Notes: generated by a model not told the origin, from the letters alone. Counted from the stretch's first letter, positions 34,461-46,629 are shown. The stretch: 64,000 nucleotides of DNA from Nymphaea colorata (GCF_008831285.2 NC_045142.1:11155952-11219951); one strand, 5' to 3'. Program-made: numbers and translations.

Positions 34461-36358
34461 CTGCACATATACACAAAAATATATGCAAACGTCTGTAAGC
34501 AGGACTCGGTCACTGTCAAGGGCATGCAAGAATAAAACATGCAGATCACTATATAAAGTAATAATGGCATTTATTGTTCATTTACTGGACAAAAATGTAG
34601 AAGTTAACCAAGGTCAGCTCTTAAAAGTAGTTCTAAGCAATGCAGAGATGAATATACTGTTAAAATTTCTCCCGTAGGGGACCTCATCATCCGCCCTACC
34701 ATTGTCATACAAGAAAAAAATGGTTATCTTTCATTAATTGATCATGGGCATGGCAAGGAATGTATAAGAAGTGAGCTGAGCTCGAGCTTAGCCAGCTCCA
34801 GCTCGGCTCAAGTCACATATTACTTGGCTTGAGCTCAACTTGTTCTATCGCATGTCACTTGATTCATATATATTTTTTCTTTAAATAAAAATGAAAAGCA
34901 CAAAACAAGGTGTTAAAATTTTTCAAAGATTACTGATATACTGTTGAAGATTAATAAACAGGGAAGACACCAGCTGGGTTGAGTTTAAACAAGTTAAGCT
35001 CATGTAACTCAAACTCGACTCATTCATAACTCAGGTGTTAACTCAAGCTTGAGCTTAACTTGTTTATTAAATGAGTCAAGCTCAAGTCGGGCACATACAG
35101 GTGAGTTCGAGTAGATTTTGAGAAAGCAGGTGATGTCACTGTATATCCCTAGACATGGGTACATATGTTCTGTCAATCCAATTCTCTTTCCTACTTTTGT
35201 GTCCTGTCACTAGCAACCCATTGCAGAAAATCTCTCTCTCTCTCTCTCCCCATAGCTGATTATATAATTAAAAGGTTTTGCGTCGATCATGAAAATATGT
35301 TTTTATGAATTTGTTAAAAAAGGGACTTAAAAAAAAAGGCTGAAGTACTCATTTATAAATCTGATCTGCCCAACAAGTAACTATGATCCACTAGACCAAG
35401 TTTTTAGGTATCTCCCAGTCCTTTTCTCTTTTAGTCTCACTTGTGCTTTATTTCTTGTATGTTAAAATTATATGAGGTGATCTTTGTGAAGATGCTATGA
35501 AAAAGAAAAGGAGGTTGAGTTTAAGAGCTTAGCGGAGTTAAGCTGGTGCTCCAGTATGGTCTATGGAGTTAATGCTGTCCTCTCTCCCTTTTCAACTCAC
35601 TTGTATAGGTGAGAATGCAGGCCCAAGGACAACAAATGCAGTGGAGAAAAAAAGGATTTTCATTTAAGCTAAAATGGAGCTTAATTTCATGGAGGAAAAG
35701 GAAAGTCCTTTGGGTGGCAGGCACCTATGGACTTGTAATCTTCAATAAATTTATAATATATCAAACAATTTTGAGATGGGAGGTTCCAGCCTCAGGGGGT
35801 ATAACGTAGCTGGTCAGGCTTGGGACTTATAGGAATGCAGGTTTTTAGTTCAATTCATGTGGGTATGGCCCTATGTCTTAAAATCGTAGGGCACAACATC
35901 CAACTTGAAGGGTGCACTGCCGTCATCATTGATGCTGACATAGCTAAGGACCCTGGAGGCAGGAAGAATGGAAGGAACTTCAGGTCTCATTCCTAGTGGT
36001 AGGGATGAACCTCTCAGTCAGCCAGAAAAAGAAAGACACCAGATGCACCTATAAAAGGGGCCAGCTGGAAAACAACGATCGGGTAGTGAAGATGACGGGA
36101 ATAGTCAATGAGGCCACTTGGCAAAGCAGTTTCATATGAGGAAAAAAAACACTAAAATTTTCTTTTTTTAGCCATCCGATCAAAATGATGGACCACCTAA
36201 ATACGATGTTCCTAGATGTCACAGTAGAGTTAGATTCACGGTTCAATTTTCTTATATATATATATATTCAACACATACATTTCTCCAGCTGTCACATAGC
36301 TCAATGCACAATACATTTGTGAGAAGCTAGAGTGTATGGATGGCCGGAGCATTTCAGC

Positions 36359-36434
<76 letters not shown>

Positions 36435-39400
36435 GTGTGTGTGTGTTCATTTTAATTTAGTTATCTCCCTATGTTAGAGAGGCAGCAATTGAAGGGTTTG
36501 GACGACTGGACCTAGCCTTGACTTTTGCACAGCTATGCGCATAGATCTAGAAAATGCATTACAAAAGTGTAACTTTTCTTCTGGATTCGAGATCCTTACC
36601 TTGTATCTTTTGAAGCCATTGCTGCTCGGTGATATGTTCCTTCTGCAGGGTCTTCCCGCTAAGAGCTTCCCACAAGTTGACAACCTCCATCTGAGATTTG
36701 ATGTTTGATGGAGGTCGTACATAGATGGTGCGGTTAAGGGTTCGCACATCATCCATGGCCTTCACCACGTACTTCCCGATGTCTTCCTCCACCATCCAAA
36801 CCACTGTTCATCAAAATTGGTGATAAATTGTATTACAAATGTGGTGCTGTTTACTAGCTAACTAGCAAGACAGCCCCTCAGAAGATGACTCCAAAAGACA
36901 CACTTTGAGTTTGAAATTCTTGACCTCCTACCAGTTGAAGATCATACTTAAACTCCTTGGCTAGGTAAATAAGTTGATGATTTAATTATTGATATTACAT
37001 ACTGGGCGGAGGCAGTGTAGGCATGACATGGGCAATGGCACATACAGGCTGACAAAAGTGTTTATTTTTAAATTTAAAATTTCATGGCTGTTTTTTTTTT
37101 CATTACATAGGTGCCCGTTAAAAATTAAAAATTATGTAACTAGGCCCCTTAGCAAAATTTTCTAGCTCTGCCCAGGTTAAACTTTCCTTCGAGCTAGAAA
37201 AGATTTCTAGAGTAGTCCTTCGTAGATTTCTATTTCCGAAACAGCACTAAAACAAATATTTAAAAATGTTAATATAAAAATTGTGTCTCCGCCTCTGGTT
37301 CTAGGTGATCATTGATTCCGTTTTTTTGTGAAAAAACAAGCAAGCCATGTGAGAGGGTGAGTGAGAGTGAGAGAGTGTGTGTATATAATCCCTTCTGGGG
37401 CTTGTGACGTCAGGATGCATTATGACGTCTCTAGTTCATTTTGGCGTGTCATGTTCTTGAAACATAAGAAAGGAGTGGATCCTACGTGCATTAATTGGAA
37501 GACTTAAATATTATATGCCACTACGCTAACTACCCTAAGGCATTAATTGGAAGACTTAAATATTCTTGTTTATGAACTTCTACCTTATTCATGACATTTA
37601 TGTCAATACGTGTTTCTTGTTTCAGCTTGAAGTAAAATTCATTCCGAATTCTCGCGAGACGAAAGTTAAAATTGTATTGGTCCCGTTAATGTTTGAAGGT
37701 AAATTTCATAATTAGGCGACATATTTCATGCGCCGTTGTTTGGAAAACAAATATGACAGTCATTGTTCAAACAGCTCTTTCTTTTATGGTCAATAGCATC
37801 AAGTGTACTTAATAATTAGAAGTTGCAAACAATAACTGCACTTTAAGAAGACGTTTGAATAATCTATCAAATTAACTCCCCTTTTAAAATGTCCTGTAAG
37901 GGCTTATAGGACTTCAGATCAGGTGATATAAAAGCTATTTAATTTATTGCAAATCTTAAATTTTTTTTTAAAAAATAAAAGATAAAAAGAGTGTTGATGA
38001 ACCACACTCAAGTTTTAATAGAATAAGGAAAACACACTTCAGCTTTGATTTTTTAGCAAACGACTAAATAAATGAGATTCAAACCTAAGCTTGTTTATGT
38101 CATATCACCAAAATATAACCTTCCTTTTGACAAAATATTGATACCAAATCTTAATTTAAGTTTAGTTTATCACCAAAACCTCATCCCTTTATTTAAATTC
38201 CTTTTATCAGTGAAACCTCTTTTTTTTTTAATACATCCAAATTAAACCATACAACTTGAAGTTCATCCTAAACGATCTTGCAAGCTATTTTTTTATTATG
38301 TCAAATAAGGAAAAACTAATTGTCGATCATTTTTTAAACATCAGAGAACAGGATACAAGGGTTATTGTGTCTGTCCACGGAGAGCCCAATTTCAGGAAAT
38401 GACCAAAGACAGTAAGCCAAGGAAAGGAAAAACTTGACTTCTAAGCTGGCCTATGGAAGAAAAACCAAAAGCACTAGGAAGAGAATGCAAGTCGGCAATG
38501 CATAAACCCTTGGGCCAATTTTCTTGATTCTGGTGTTCTTTCAAGTAAATGAATGAGGTCTTCTCTTACCTTTGTGATTTCCGTCGCCATAGATCTGCAC
38601 TTTGGCCTCCGACGGCCAGAACCGCCCATAATTACCCAGGCCAGACAGGAAAGAACCGGCAAGGCAGTGAGCAACCACGTAAGTATGCGGGATCCCACTC
38701 TCCTCAACGGCTCGCCTCACCCTTCTTTTCTGCTCAAACAACAGTGAACCAGGCGCGATGGAGTGCTCCATGAAATCTGGGTCCACTCCATATTCTGAAG
38801 GAAGAAATCTCTGCAACTCGAAACAGCAGGGATTTCATAAACGCAACTCTGATCAACCACTTTAGTTTGCGATATTGGTATTCCCGAAACGCAATATGTA
38901 ACAGGAGTAGTGTTTTAGCATGCCACATTCTCTGTTTTCATGTTTTAAAAGGTGTCTAGAAGAAGATGATCTGAAAAAATTTTGCACCATCCACTGTTAA
39001 TTAATCCCACAGGGCATCACAGTCGATTAGTTTAAACGTGAACGCTAATTTGATCAGTGGATCAAATTTGAAAAGAGATACACTTGCAACTTAAAATCTA
39101 ATAGGCAAGATGAGTCGACCCAATTGGCAGAGCTAATTACATTTGTCAACAAACGCATCTATCGTCTAAGCCAGAGAGAGGTCTAGGGAGAGAGAGAGAA
39201 AGACCTTGATGGTTCCAACTTGCTTCATGGCCCGGACGAGCTTGAGCTGCTGTTCAATTTGCTCTTCGGCGATGGCGGAGATGACGTAGTCGATCCCAGA
39301 GAGGAGGGAGACCAGAGATTCATGGTCGTCCAGGGAGGCCTGCACCAGCGTAGCACCTGCTTGCTTGTAGGAGAGGAGGAGTGGCAGCTTGTAAATGATG

Positions 39401-39522
39401 GCATGAGAGGTAGGGCTGGTGAGCAAGAAGGTCTGGTGCTTGGAAGAAGCCAGGCAGGCCTTGGTTATCCAAGCGCCGATGTAGCCGGTGGAACCTACAA
39501 TCAGGACCTTGCTTGAATCCAT
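34294..39522 (-). CDS. Isoflavone-reductase/PCBER-type NADPH-dependent reductase (309 aa, 4 exons)
   Basis: This is a cytosolic-type short-chain reductase of the NmrA/isoflavone-reductase family, which reduces phenylpropanoid, lignan or flavonoid intermediates. Joining 39205-39522, 38570-38810, 36600-36803 and 34294-34460 gives 930 nt with consistent phases 0, 1, 1, matching the usual PCBER length near 308. Residues 6-17 hold the nucleotide-binding GSTGYIG loop; RFLPSEYG is at 107-114; Lys134 in FEQKRRVRR aligns with the family's catalytic lysine; IYGDGN, EEDIGKYVVKAMDDVRTLNR and the SLYPEV end are typical. The position that is Arg in NADPH-binding relatives (TFVLVRE) is Ser36 here. The sequence around 107-120 resembles leucoanthocyanidin reductase, but that enzyme's His and Tyr positions (Val115, Phe131 here) and its C-terminal extension are missing, so LAR activity is unlikely. 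The ATG at 39522 has the context GCCATGG and was preferred to one 27 bases upstream. Substrate unknown. Confidence 0.93.
34760..35120. repeat. GAGCTCGAGCTT-type dispersed repeat in reductase intron 3
   Basis: Dense in GAGCTCGAGCTTAGCC, GGCTTGAGCTCAAC, CTCAAGCTTGAGCTTAAC and related words in both orientations, around an AT core. A related text lies at 40640-40760 and 57340-57590. Confidence 0.6.
35229..35249. repeat. (TC)n microsatellite
   Basis: About nine TC units in reductase intron 3. Confidence 0.9.
36361..36446. repeat. (TA)n / (TG)n compound microsatellite
   Basis: About 30 TA units, then TATATATGTGTGTGTGTGTT, in reductase intron 3 some 150 bases from exon 3. Confidence 0.95.
36600..36803 (-). 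CDS. Reductase exon 3
   Basis: The acceptor GAACAG supplies TG to complete a Val codon, then VWMVEEDIGKYVVKAMDDVR. It ends KIQ plus one base at donor GTAAGGA. The intron before it is 1766 bp and contains an AT-rich repeat. Confidence 0.93.
37005..37180. repeat. AT-rich dispersed repeat in reductase intron 2
   Basis: The left end GGCGGAGGCAGTGTAGGC and the right end AAATTTTCTAGCTCTGCCCA enclose ATTTAAAATTTC text with a GTGCCCGTTAAAAATT phrase, the same style as 9735-9935 and 40448-40650. Confidence 0.45.
38570..38810 (-). CDS. Reductase exon 2
   Basis: The acceptor TTGCAG is followed by RFLPSEYG, continuing the classic ...IKRFLPSE phrase across a phase-0 intron of 394 bp. It ends after GDGNHK plus one base at donor GTAAGAG. 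It contains the catalytic-lysine helix. Confidence 0.93.
39205..39522 (-). CDS. Reductase exon 1 (codons 1-106)
   Basis: It encodes the Rossmann nucleotide-binding half, ending QVGTIK. The donor is GTCTTT, valid GT but otherwise weak; the same donor is kept in copy 2. It is noticeably GC-richer than introns and flanks. Confidence 0.93.
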
Positions 39523-39583
39523 GGCCGTTGTATATCCCCTTCTTCTCACTGAGAGTGAGTTGCATGCACACCCGGTGCGCGAA

Positions 39584-39593
39584 ATATATATAC
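39584..39593 (-). promoter_or_regulatory. Reductase TATA box
   Basis: GTATATATAT on the minus strand, about 62 bases before the ATG, implying a leader of roughly 30 bases. The same motif is kept in copy 2 at 57000-57009. Confidence 0.6.
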
Positions 39594-39999
39594 ACCAAAG
39601 GAGGAGTTGAGGTATTTTTGAAATTATTTAAAATAAATGTCTTCATTAGTTTTTTTAATTCTTTTCGTTTACTTTTTTCTATCCTTACACAAAGTATTCT
39701 TTTCTCTATTAAACGGAACAGAAGAGCATTTTTGTCTGATGCATAATTTTTTATGCTCCAGGGTGCGCAGAAAGAGTGTTGCGTAAATAGCTCGGGCATG
39801 TAATACATATGCGCCCAGAAAACGGGAGGAAGTTGTGATATTTTAAAAATTATTTTTAATCTTTTAATTTTTTTTCTTTCCCGAAAAACATCTATTTTCT
39901 GTTAACCAGAGATGAGCTGCATGAAAATTTTGTGCATCAGTAGAGCCTATTTAACTCAAGATGTGCATATAACCAGGCCTGCTTCTCACTTTTTTGTTT

Positions 40000-40209
40000 C
40001 CTTTCTTTTCGTTAGCTGATCGGTGAGACGAATAGGACTGTTGGGAATTGGTGCCTTTCTTTTCGTTAACTGATCGGTGAGACGAATAAGACTGTAGGGA
40101 GTTGGTGCCTTTCTTTTCGTTAGAGTGAGGCGAATAAGACTGTAGGGAGTTGGTGCCTTTCTTTTCCTTAGCTGATCAGTGAGCCGAATAAGACTGTTGG
40201 GAGTTGGTG
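40000..40209. repeat. 54-bp tandem array, four units
   Basis: The unit begins CCTTTCTTTTCGTTAGCTGA and continues with TCGGTGAGACGAATAGGACT. Units start near 40000, 40054, 40108 (six bases short) and 40156. The array lies inside the 656-bp stretch that copy 2 lacks. Confidence 0.9.
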
Positions 40210-40447
40210 AGACCATGTATGAAAATTTAAATATATATGTTGGAAAAAAGAGTGCAGTGGTTGGTGAGACATAAGAAATTAACTTAGGTTGGATAAGAGG
40301 CAACCGGAGCTAGTCCCTGCCTAGATAGGGTAATGTGAATATAGGGATGTGTAATCAGTCGGCCAACTTGGTTGGCTTTGTGGTAGCATATGTAAAACTA
40401 GTGAAGGACAAACTTGGGCTAAAATTTGAGTTATAAAAAAGAGTCGA

Positions 40448-40501
40448 GTTCAATGGCGCAGCCACATTGTGCTTGATGTGGGCGAAATCTTAAATATATA
40501 T

Positions 40502-40586
<85 letters not shown>

Positions 40587-40640
40587 TGCCCACCAAATTT
40601 GAATTTTTTTAAACAAGTGCCATTCCAGTAAATTTTTTTG
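40448..40640. mobile_element. Small inverted-repeat element, right end lost (copy 1)
   Basis: The left end CAATGGCGCAGCCACATTG matches the copy-2 element at 57212, but the right inverted repeat (GGCTCCGCCACTG in copy 2) is missing here. The interior is swollen by a long TA tract. Confidence 0.65.
40503..40583. repeat. (TA)n microsatellite, about 40 units
   Basis: Uninterrupted TA. The matching place in copy 2 (57258-57266) has only about four units. Confidence 0.97.
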
Positions 40641-42149
40641 TTAAGTTTGAGTTACACCAGCTTGGTTTATTTAAAAACAATTTGATTTCCATAAAGCTCA
40701 ACTGAACTCAGATGTAAGGCTGGACTCGCTTGAGCTGAATAATATGTGACACGTGCCAAGCTAAATTACAGTGCCATGGTTTATATTGATGTGACGTCCA
40801 CTTGACCGTCCGGTAGCTTTTACCTGCTACATCAAAAAATGTTTAATTTGAAAAGATCACCCACTTGATTGGACATCCAAGAAAAATTTTCCATTGAGAT
40901 CTCCATTGCAGTTCTGCCATGGAAAAATGGTCCCTTGAGAAAATGGAGGAACGAGTTTGTCACCACGACTAAATTAAAGATACATTGGCAGAGGGGCAAC
41001 AGTCAAAAAAGATAAAGACTTGTACTCTCAAAGCACGTAACTTTTTACATAACTTTTTGTTAGATTTACCTGGCCTAACTTTTTGTTAGATTCACCCAAA
41101 CTTTAAGTTGTTCGTCAGTCAAAACATCACCTATGGTAAGTAATAGTCAAGACCAAAGAATTTGGTTGAGTAGAAGTATCACATGCAAACCGCTAGAAGA
41201 GATCCAAAGCTCTCATCAATTCTCGTGTCTTCTTAAGATACAAAGCCTGTTTTAGGTGCATGCTTAAGGGTGCTAATCCTCCTATACTCCAATTTGCATG
41301 TACATAGCCTCTTTTTTTGGCCGTACAAGGGGTCAATGTCCTGAGACTTTGAAATGAGAACTGGTCGTCTGCCAGCCTCTGCCCCAACTGTTGTGCCAAT
41401 CTTCTAAGAAATGACAAGACAAAACAATCATATTATTAACTAAAGTTCTCCTTCAATAACCTAGCGAACCAAAAGAACAGAATATGGACGGGCTACATAG
41501 GAAAAGAAACTTTAATTTTTTTTTTTAATGTGGATGAGTTACATTACAAACTCAAAATTCTTTTATTTGGAAAACTATAGTTTGTGATTTTCCTAATCCA
41601 ACAAATGCACATGTTAAGCAAAAAATTGACATAAAGCTCCACTATGTGCATGTGTTTGTGTAAATAAATTGGTAAATCCATAATTGCTCTAATATACTAT
41701 CATATATAGAAATTATGAAGCAACTTAATTGAGGAGTCCTCATTGGCATCATCTAGAATTTTCGAATGCCATCCACATTCAATCTTCTTGCACATTTAGA
41801 AGACAAGATTGTTTCTTTCAAAATACAAGCTGAATCAAAACATCAAGGCACATACTGCGAATAATATTGGCTTATATTCAAGAACAAAGCATAAGTAGTG
41901 AAGATCATGAAATATGTCGATCCATTTTATATTAAAAAGGATTAAACAAACGACATACACATTCAACAAGTATGTTAATTTAGGAATACGTTTTCAAAAC
42001 GAAATGACAATAGGTCCCAAAATCCTCTCAATTAGTTCAATGTCTAGACAAAAGTAGATATGCCATAGACTCATGGATTAGCAGTATGTGCTTTGATATT
42101 TTGATTATTGAAGGAGATCTAGTCCGCAAGTTTCTATTCCTCGAACCTC

Positions 42150-42350
42150 GGCAACACATCATACACATGAGAAAACTATAGCGGTAAAGTGATAGTGCAT
42201 ATTCAATTATCTACTTTCTCAAGCACTTCAAATGGACCCATGTATTTTCTACTGAGCTAACAATTGTTTTTAAATCTAAAAAATACGTTTACTGTGGACT
42301 CTTGCCTAAAAAGTAAGCTCTTTCTAATGTGGTGTGAGTAACTCCTTTGG
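42150..42350 (-). mobile_element. gypsy integrase C-terminal scrap (copy 1)
   Basis: On the minus strand, RKYMGPFEVLEKV (42212-42250) followed by LSHVYDVLPRFEE-like text is the conserved post-core phrase of gypsy integrases (RYVGPFEVLERVG...LSHVHDVFH). The counterpart in copy 2 is 59660-59860. The rest of the element is unrecognisable. Confidence 0.6.
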
Positions 42351-43114
42351 TATATCTGAGTTATCTACTACATTTGCTTAAGATAGTACCATAGCACAAG
42401 AGAACTATCCACTCCCTTAGATCGCACATACATTTGTAGCAAAAAAATTATAGGATTCTTGTGAAGTGCCTTGCATGGTATTATTTTGTTGTTTTCATGG
42501 CAGTTATAATCTACACTGCTACAAGCATAATATGTTTATCATAGTTACCTCTCTTCATTTTATGTCTAAAGTGAGCAATGTATCTTTTTAAGATTGAAAC
42601 ATGCACTTTGATTACTATCGAATCACAAGTGAAAAGTAGTACTAATTATCAATTTTATACCCATAGTACTCATAAAATGCTGCTATAATCTTACAATCTC
42701 CTTCATGCACAATTTTGTAACATTTTGGTAATTAACTCATATGAATAGATAACATTGACATGGACGTTGTATCACAATCACCCAAATAGCATCAACAATT
42801 GCAAGTCCTAGGGAGGACAACAATGAACTACATAGTAATCCACTTTCATTCCAAGTGTGGCATCTCTATCATCTGCATCAAACCAACAAATTGCAATTGC
42901 TCAATCATAATTTGAAAATAAATTAGACATATGGCTACATATTGTCCACCCTTCCTTTCTTATCAACCCATTGAAATTATGTCACAAGTCCTTATACATC
43001 TTCATACTCTCAAAGTGAATGGGGTGGCAAGTTTTATTGACTTTGTGGAAAATAATTCTAACTAAACCAATATTGTGTAGTATACGTAGTTACTACCCAA
43101 ACCTGGGCAGATGC

Positions 43115-43360
43115 ACATTTGGGATTGTGTGGGCAGCTGCCCACACATTTACACTAATTCCAGTTACTTACATGTTGAATCCTCTTGTAAAATCTATTTA
43201 TTTCTAAATCAGTGCCCCTTACCTTTTGCTATTTACATATTGTGGCCCTCTACCATTTTAATATTAATCTAAAGCTAATACAATTTTTTAAAGATAAAAT
43301 TTTAGGTGCTGTGTATAAGTGCTCCTCAGCCAAAAGTTCTTGACTCTACCCCTGACCCAA
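43115..43360. repeat. Dispersed repeat with GGGCAGCTGCCCACAC
   Basis: From GGGCAGATGCACATTTGGGA to AAGTTCTTGACTCTACCCCTG with AT-rich filler, typical of a degraded non-autonomous plant repeat. Also at 60680-60930 in copy 2. Confidence 0.4.
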
Positions 43361-45414
43361 ACCATTTAGTACTTAATGCATCCACCAAAAAACTTGATAG
43401 ATCCAACTTGACAAGGCCCTCATATGCGTATATCCATGATCCTCTTTATGCGTGCCCTTAATCTCATCAATAACATTTAAAGCATTCCTCAATTTAATAT
43501 ACATAATAGTTGCTTTTTTTGTCTTGAATAACTGGCATGCAAAAAAAATATTTGATCATTTTTTACAGTTTCACATGCAAAGTAGTCATTGACACTCTTA
43601 CAAGCAACTGCAACCATCTATTACATTAGACTCAAATGGATGGTACGTAGTAACAAAATCATAAGGATTGAAGAAGTCCAACCATCAACGTTGATGCATG
43701 TCTAACTCTTTCTTGCACAATGTGCACTTTAAATTTGATGATAATGGAAAACCTCAAACTGCTTACTATACAAATTATGTTGCCTTGTCTTCATTGCCAA
43801 CACTACCATTGCCAATTCCTGTACACGTGAAGATTCAACTACTAAAATGCACATGCTATCACATTACTGTGCATAGCATGTAGCTACTCATATCTGAACC
43901 AATGCAACCACAAGAATTTAGGTTGGCCACTAGTTATGCTCTTGAAAATTGCACTGACATTCTAGGTCAATAAAAACCTCACTCTTTAGTAAGAGCCTCG
44001 TCATTAAGTTTGCAATATAAGCGAGATCTATAAAATCTGGATCTCTAATACACTTTTTGGTGACTCTAAAGAAATGAAATTTTCTTTTTCTTGAACCAAG
44101 CCTTGTTCCATTGATAATACATGAAATACATTTTATAGTTGATTTGCATGCATTTATTATGGTTTCACTACTTTTAGATCATTTATTTTAATTTAGGTTT
44201 CGATAAGATCTGTCACAATTTTATCGAGCTTAGAGATTGAACAGTCAATTTAGAGCAAAAAATAAAAAATGAAAGAAATATTTTGTAGGTCTGGGAGAAA
44301 AATCATTGTGAAAACATTTAGGTCAAACCAAAAATTTGTTGGGATGTAAATTTTTTAAAATTGACCTAGAAGTTCTCATTGTAGCCAAATGCTAGTCTAA
44401 AACGAAGGAACTACTTAGAGTCTAGTTATCAATAGTCCCTAAGTGGGTCTTCTTTAGAAAATTTTCTAAAATACTTAATGTTTGAATTTTTAGTTTAAAT
44501 AGGCCATGGACATGGACTTCGGTATCTCCTTAATGTTAAAAAGTGTTCTGCCTAACCTTTTCTTTCTACATTAGGCCTAGTTCATGGTGATTTCCTCCAT
44601 AGAAGTTCCATTGTTGCTACATACTGTTCTCTTATTTTCTTTGTCCTGTGCATTTCTTATTTTTCCTCCACCAAACTTATCAATCGCAGCAGCAAGGAGG
44701 GTTCATGAAGTAACTCCCATCTGGACAAGCACATCAATGTGAAGGGTTGCTCACTCTTCTTTCACCCTACATTGGGCATTTGATCCTATGCAAATAAGCA
44801 AATGACATTGTTTTCATGCATGCATATTAGTTAGAATCCACTTGTCCTCATGTGCATATTCTGAATTTTCATTGAATTTCAGCATTATATCTCTCTGTTT
44901 TACATGATATTTGAGGTTTAACTTAGATTAGGAATATATTTGATAATTGAATATGCTTTTTTTTTTGTTGGTTTAGAATCATTCATAATCGCAGGTGATG
45001 AGCAATCACTTCCCCACTATCTTGGAACAAGTCTTTGTGGCTTGCTAGATTTGTTGTAAAAAATATATTTGTTCATAAAAATCAAAGGTTTGTCATTGAT
45101 TAGCTCGTATTTGATGTTAGTATAGTAATTTTCTTAGAATAAAGTCATGATTAGGGAAGATTATTGGAAAACGATTCTGCATTTTTTGTTCTTCCTCCAC
45201 ATTCATTTTGTTTGGTTCGATTGTGCTTGTGATTTGATTATTTTATGTTACTCTAGGTAGAGAGTTAGTCTTACTAGATCTAGCATATGCCATTGTAGAG
45301 TAGCTAAAACCATTATGATAGATCTAGCATATGGTATTGCATCACTCAATCCCAGTCCTGTAATTAAAACCAACTTTATTCTCTTCATAACAGACATTCT
45401 CTATACAACATAAT
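43361..45414. other. Duplicated DNA without recognisable gene
   Basis: It matches 60931-63024 throughout. No domain seen in either copy, and frames are broken differently in each. Confidence 0.5.
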
Positions 45415-46625
45415 GTGTGGATAATAGGTGATATCATCACTGGTTGTAGGTCCACTCTGGCACGGTGATAATACTTGGTCCATAAGTTCAGAAGGGTGAG
45501 GAGGTATGATAATCTGCAGTGATCTAGATAGGGAAGGTAACACATTTCAGTCGATCAAATTATCAAAATGGGACGCTTTCCCTTATCTACAAGCCCTGAA
45601 AGTTGGTCTCTCAGTTTCCTCAACATTCCAGCAAACCAAAGCACTTACTCTGAATCACACAAGTAACCAAAACATATTAGTCACAACAATGAAATAAATA
45701 AATAAATTAATGGACAAGTAATTCAAAATTGCATGAATTTCAATGATACACACACATGCACCCACTGAGAAAACTCATATGATGCCACCTTCTCGGCGTA
45801 TTTAAGACAAACCATTGTGCAGGTTACTATCCCAAACATTGAGTCACCAGAAACTCGCAATTTTGGGGTAGCCACTACCATGATTCCACATTTTGTTGAG
45901 CTCAATTGTGATACCAAAGTAATTTCATCACACGCTCTCCTGTCACACATCGGATATGAACTCCTTTATGTAGCTTGAAAAGGAGCACTTAACAAATCAA
46001 TCTTTGCATTCAGGAAAGGGTCCACAATCTTTGGTCCCTAGACCCTTGCGCCACTGAACCTGGCCCATTTTAGGTTTTACAGTTGGTTTCGATTGTCTAT
46101 AGACTTCAATTCAAAATCTTAGAAATATAGAAGTAGCTCTAAGCCATTGCCCACATCAAAATTATAACTCAGAGAACAAGCAAAAATAACGTAAAATAAA
46201 TAACCAACCATCATGATCAACCAAATCAACACATAGCTACAATTTCATATATGTCAACATTACCTTGCTTTCTTTATTAATTACAATTTTTTCAGAGCTA
46301 AAACACAAGTTTATCATTGCACAACATCACTCTCGGAACTCAATTTATCACTAACATAGCTTGAGTTCCTTGTCTTTGTGTCGCACACTCCTTTAAGACC
46401 AATTGCATCTGAATAACAAGCTTGTATATATGCTCAAAGAACTAAGATAAATTCAACTAGCTTAAGCTGTTTGCTCAAATCTTACAACTTGGTTTAAGTC
46501 ACAGAATATGAACTTTATTAATCTAAATGATTAGCAAAACTTTGGGGGCAATGTAATTATGCATAATGAACAATAAATTCAAAATAAATATCTAGGTGAT
46601 CATTTGGCCACACAACCTAAAATTA
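45415..46625. other. No recognisable gene
   Basis: Unique AT-rich spacer beginning right after the end of copy 1. Confidence 0.4.
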
Positions 46626-46629
46626 AATC

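Larger units (their letters stand above)
25400..45414 (+). repeat. Segmental duplication, copy 1 (20.0 kb)
   Basis: From the AACATGGG phrase at 25400 to CATAAT at 45414 this is collinear and in direct orientation with 53579-63024. It holds, in order, a short duplicated open frame, a copia element, a possible LTR, the intact reductase gene, a 54-bp tandem array, a small inverted-repeat element, gypsy scraps and unrecognised DNA. Exon 1 of the reductase matches at 305 of 318 bases (about 96%). Relative to copy 2 it keeps 28124-38990 and 39631-40286 but lacks about 705 bp near 42087. Confidence 0.95.

Noticed and set aside
34294-39522. Naming the intact gene leucoanthocyanidin reductase
   Set aside because: No C-terminal extension, and the LAR His and Tyr positions are Val115 and Phe131.
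39320-39808. 162-codon minus-strand frame over the reductase start
   Set aside because: It is exon 1 in a shifted frame running through promoter DNA; the GSTGYIG frame is the real one.
39986-40303. 105-codon frame with repeated KRKAPTPYSLIRLT blocks
   Set aside because: Product of the 54-bp tandem array, whose unit is a multiple of three; one unit is six bases short and no start context or homologue is evident.
40431-40616. 61-codon frame with long Ile-Tyr repeats
   Set aside because: Translation of the (TA)n microsatellite.
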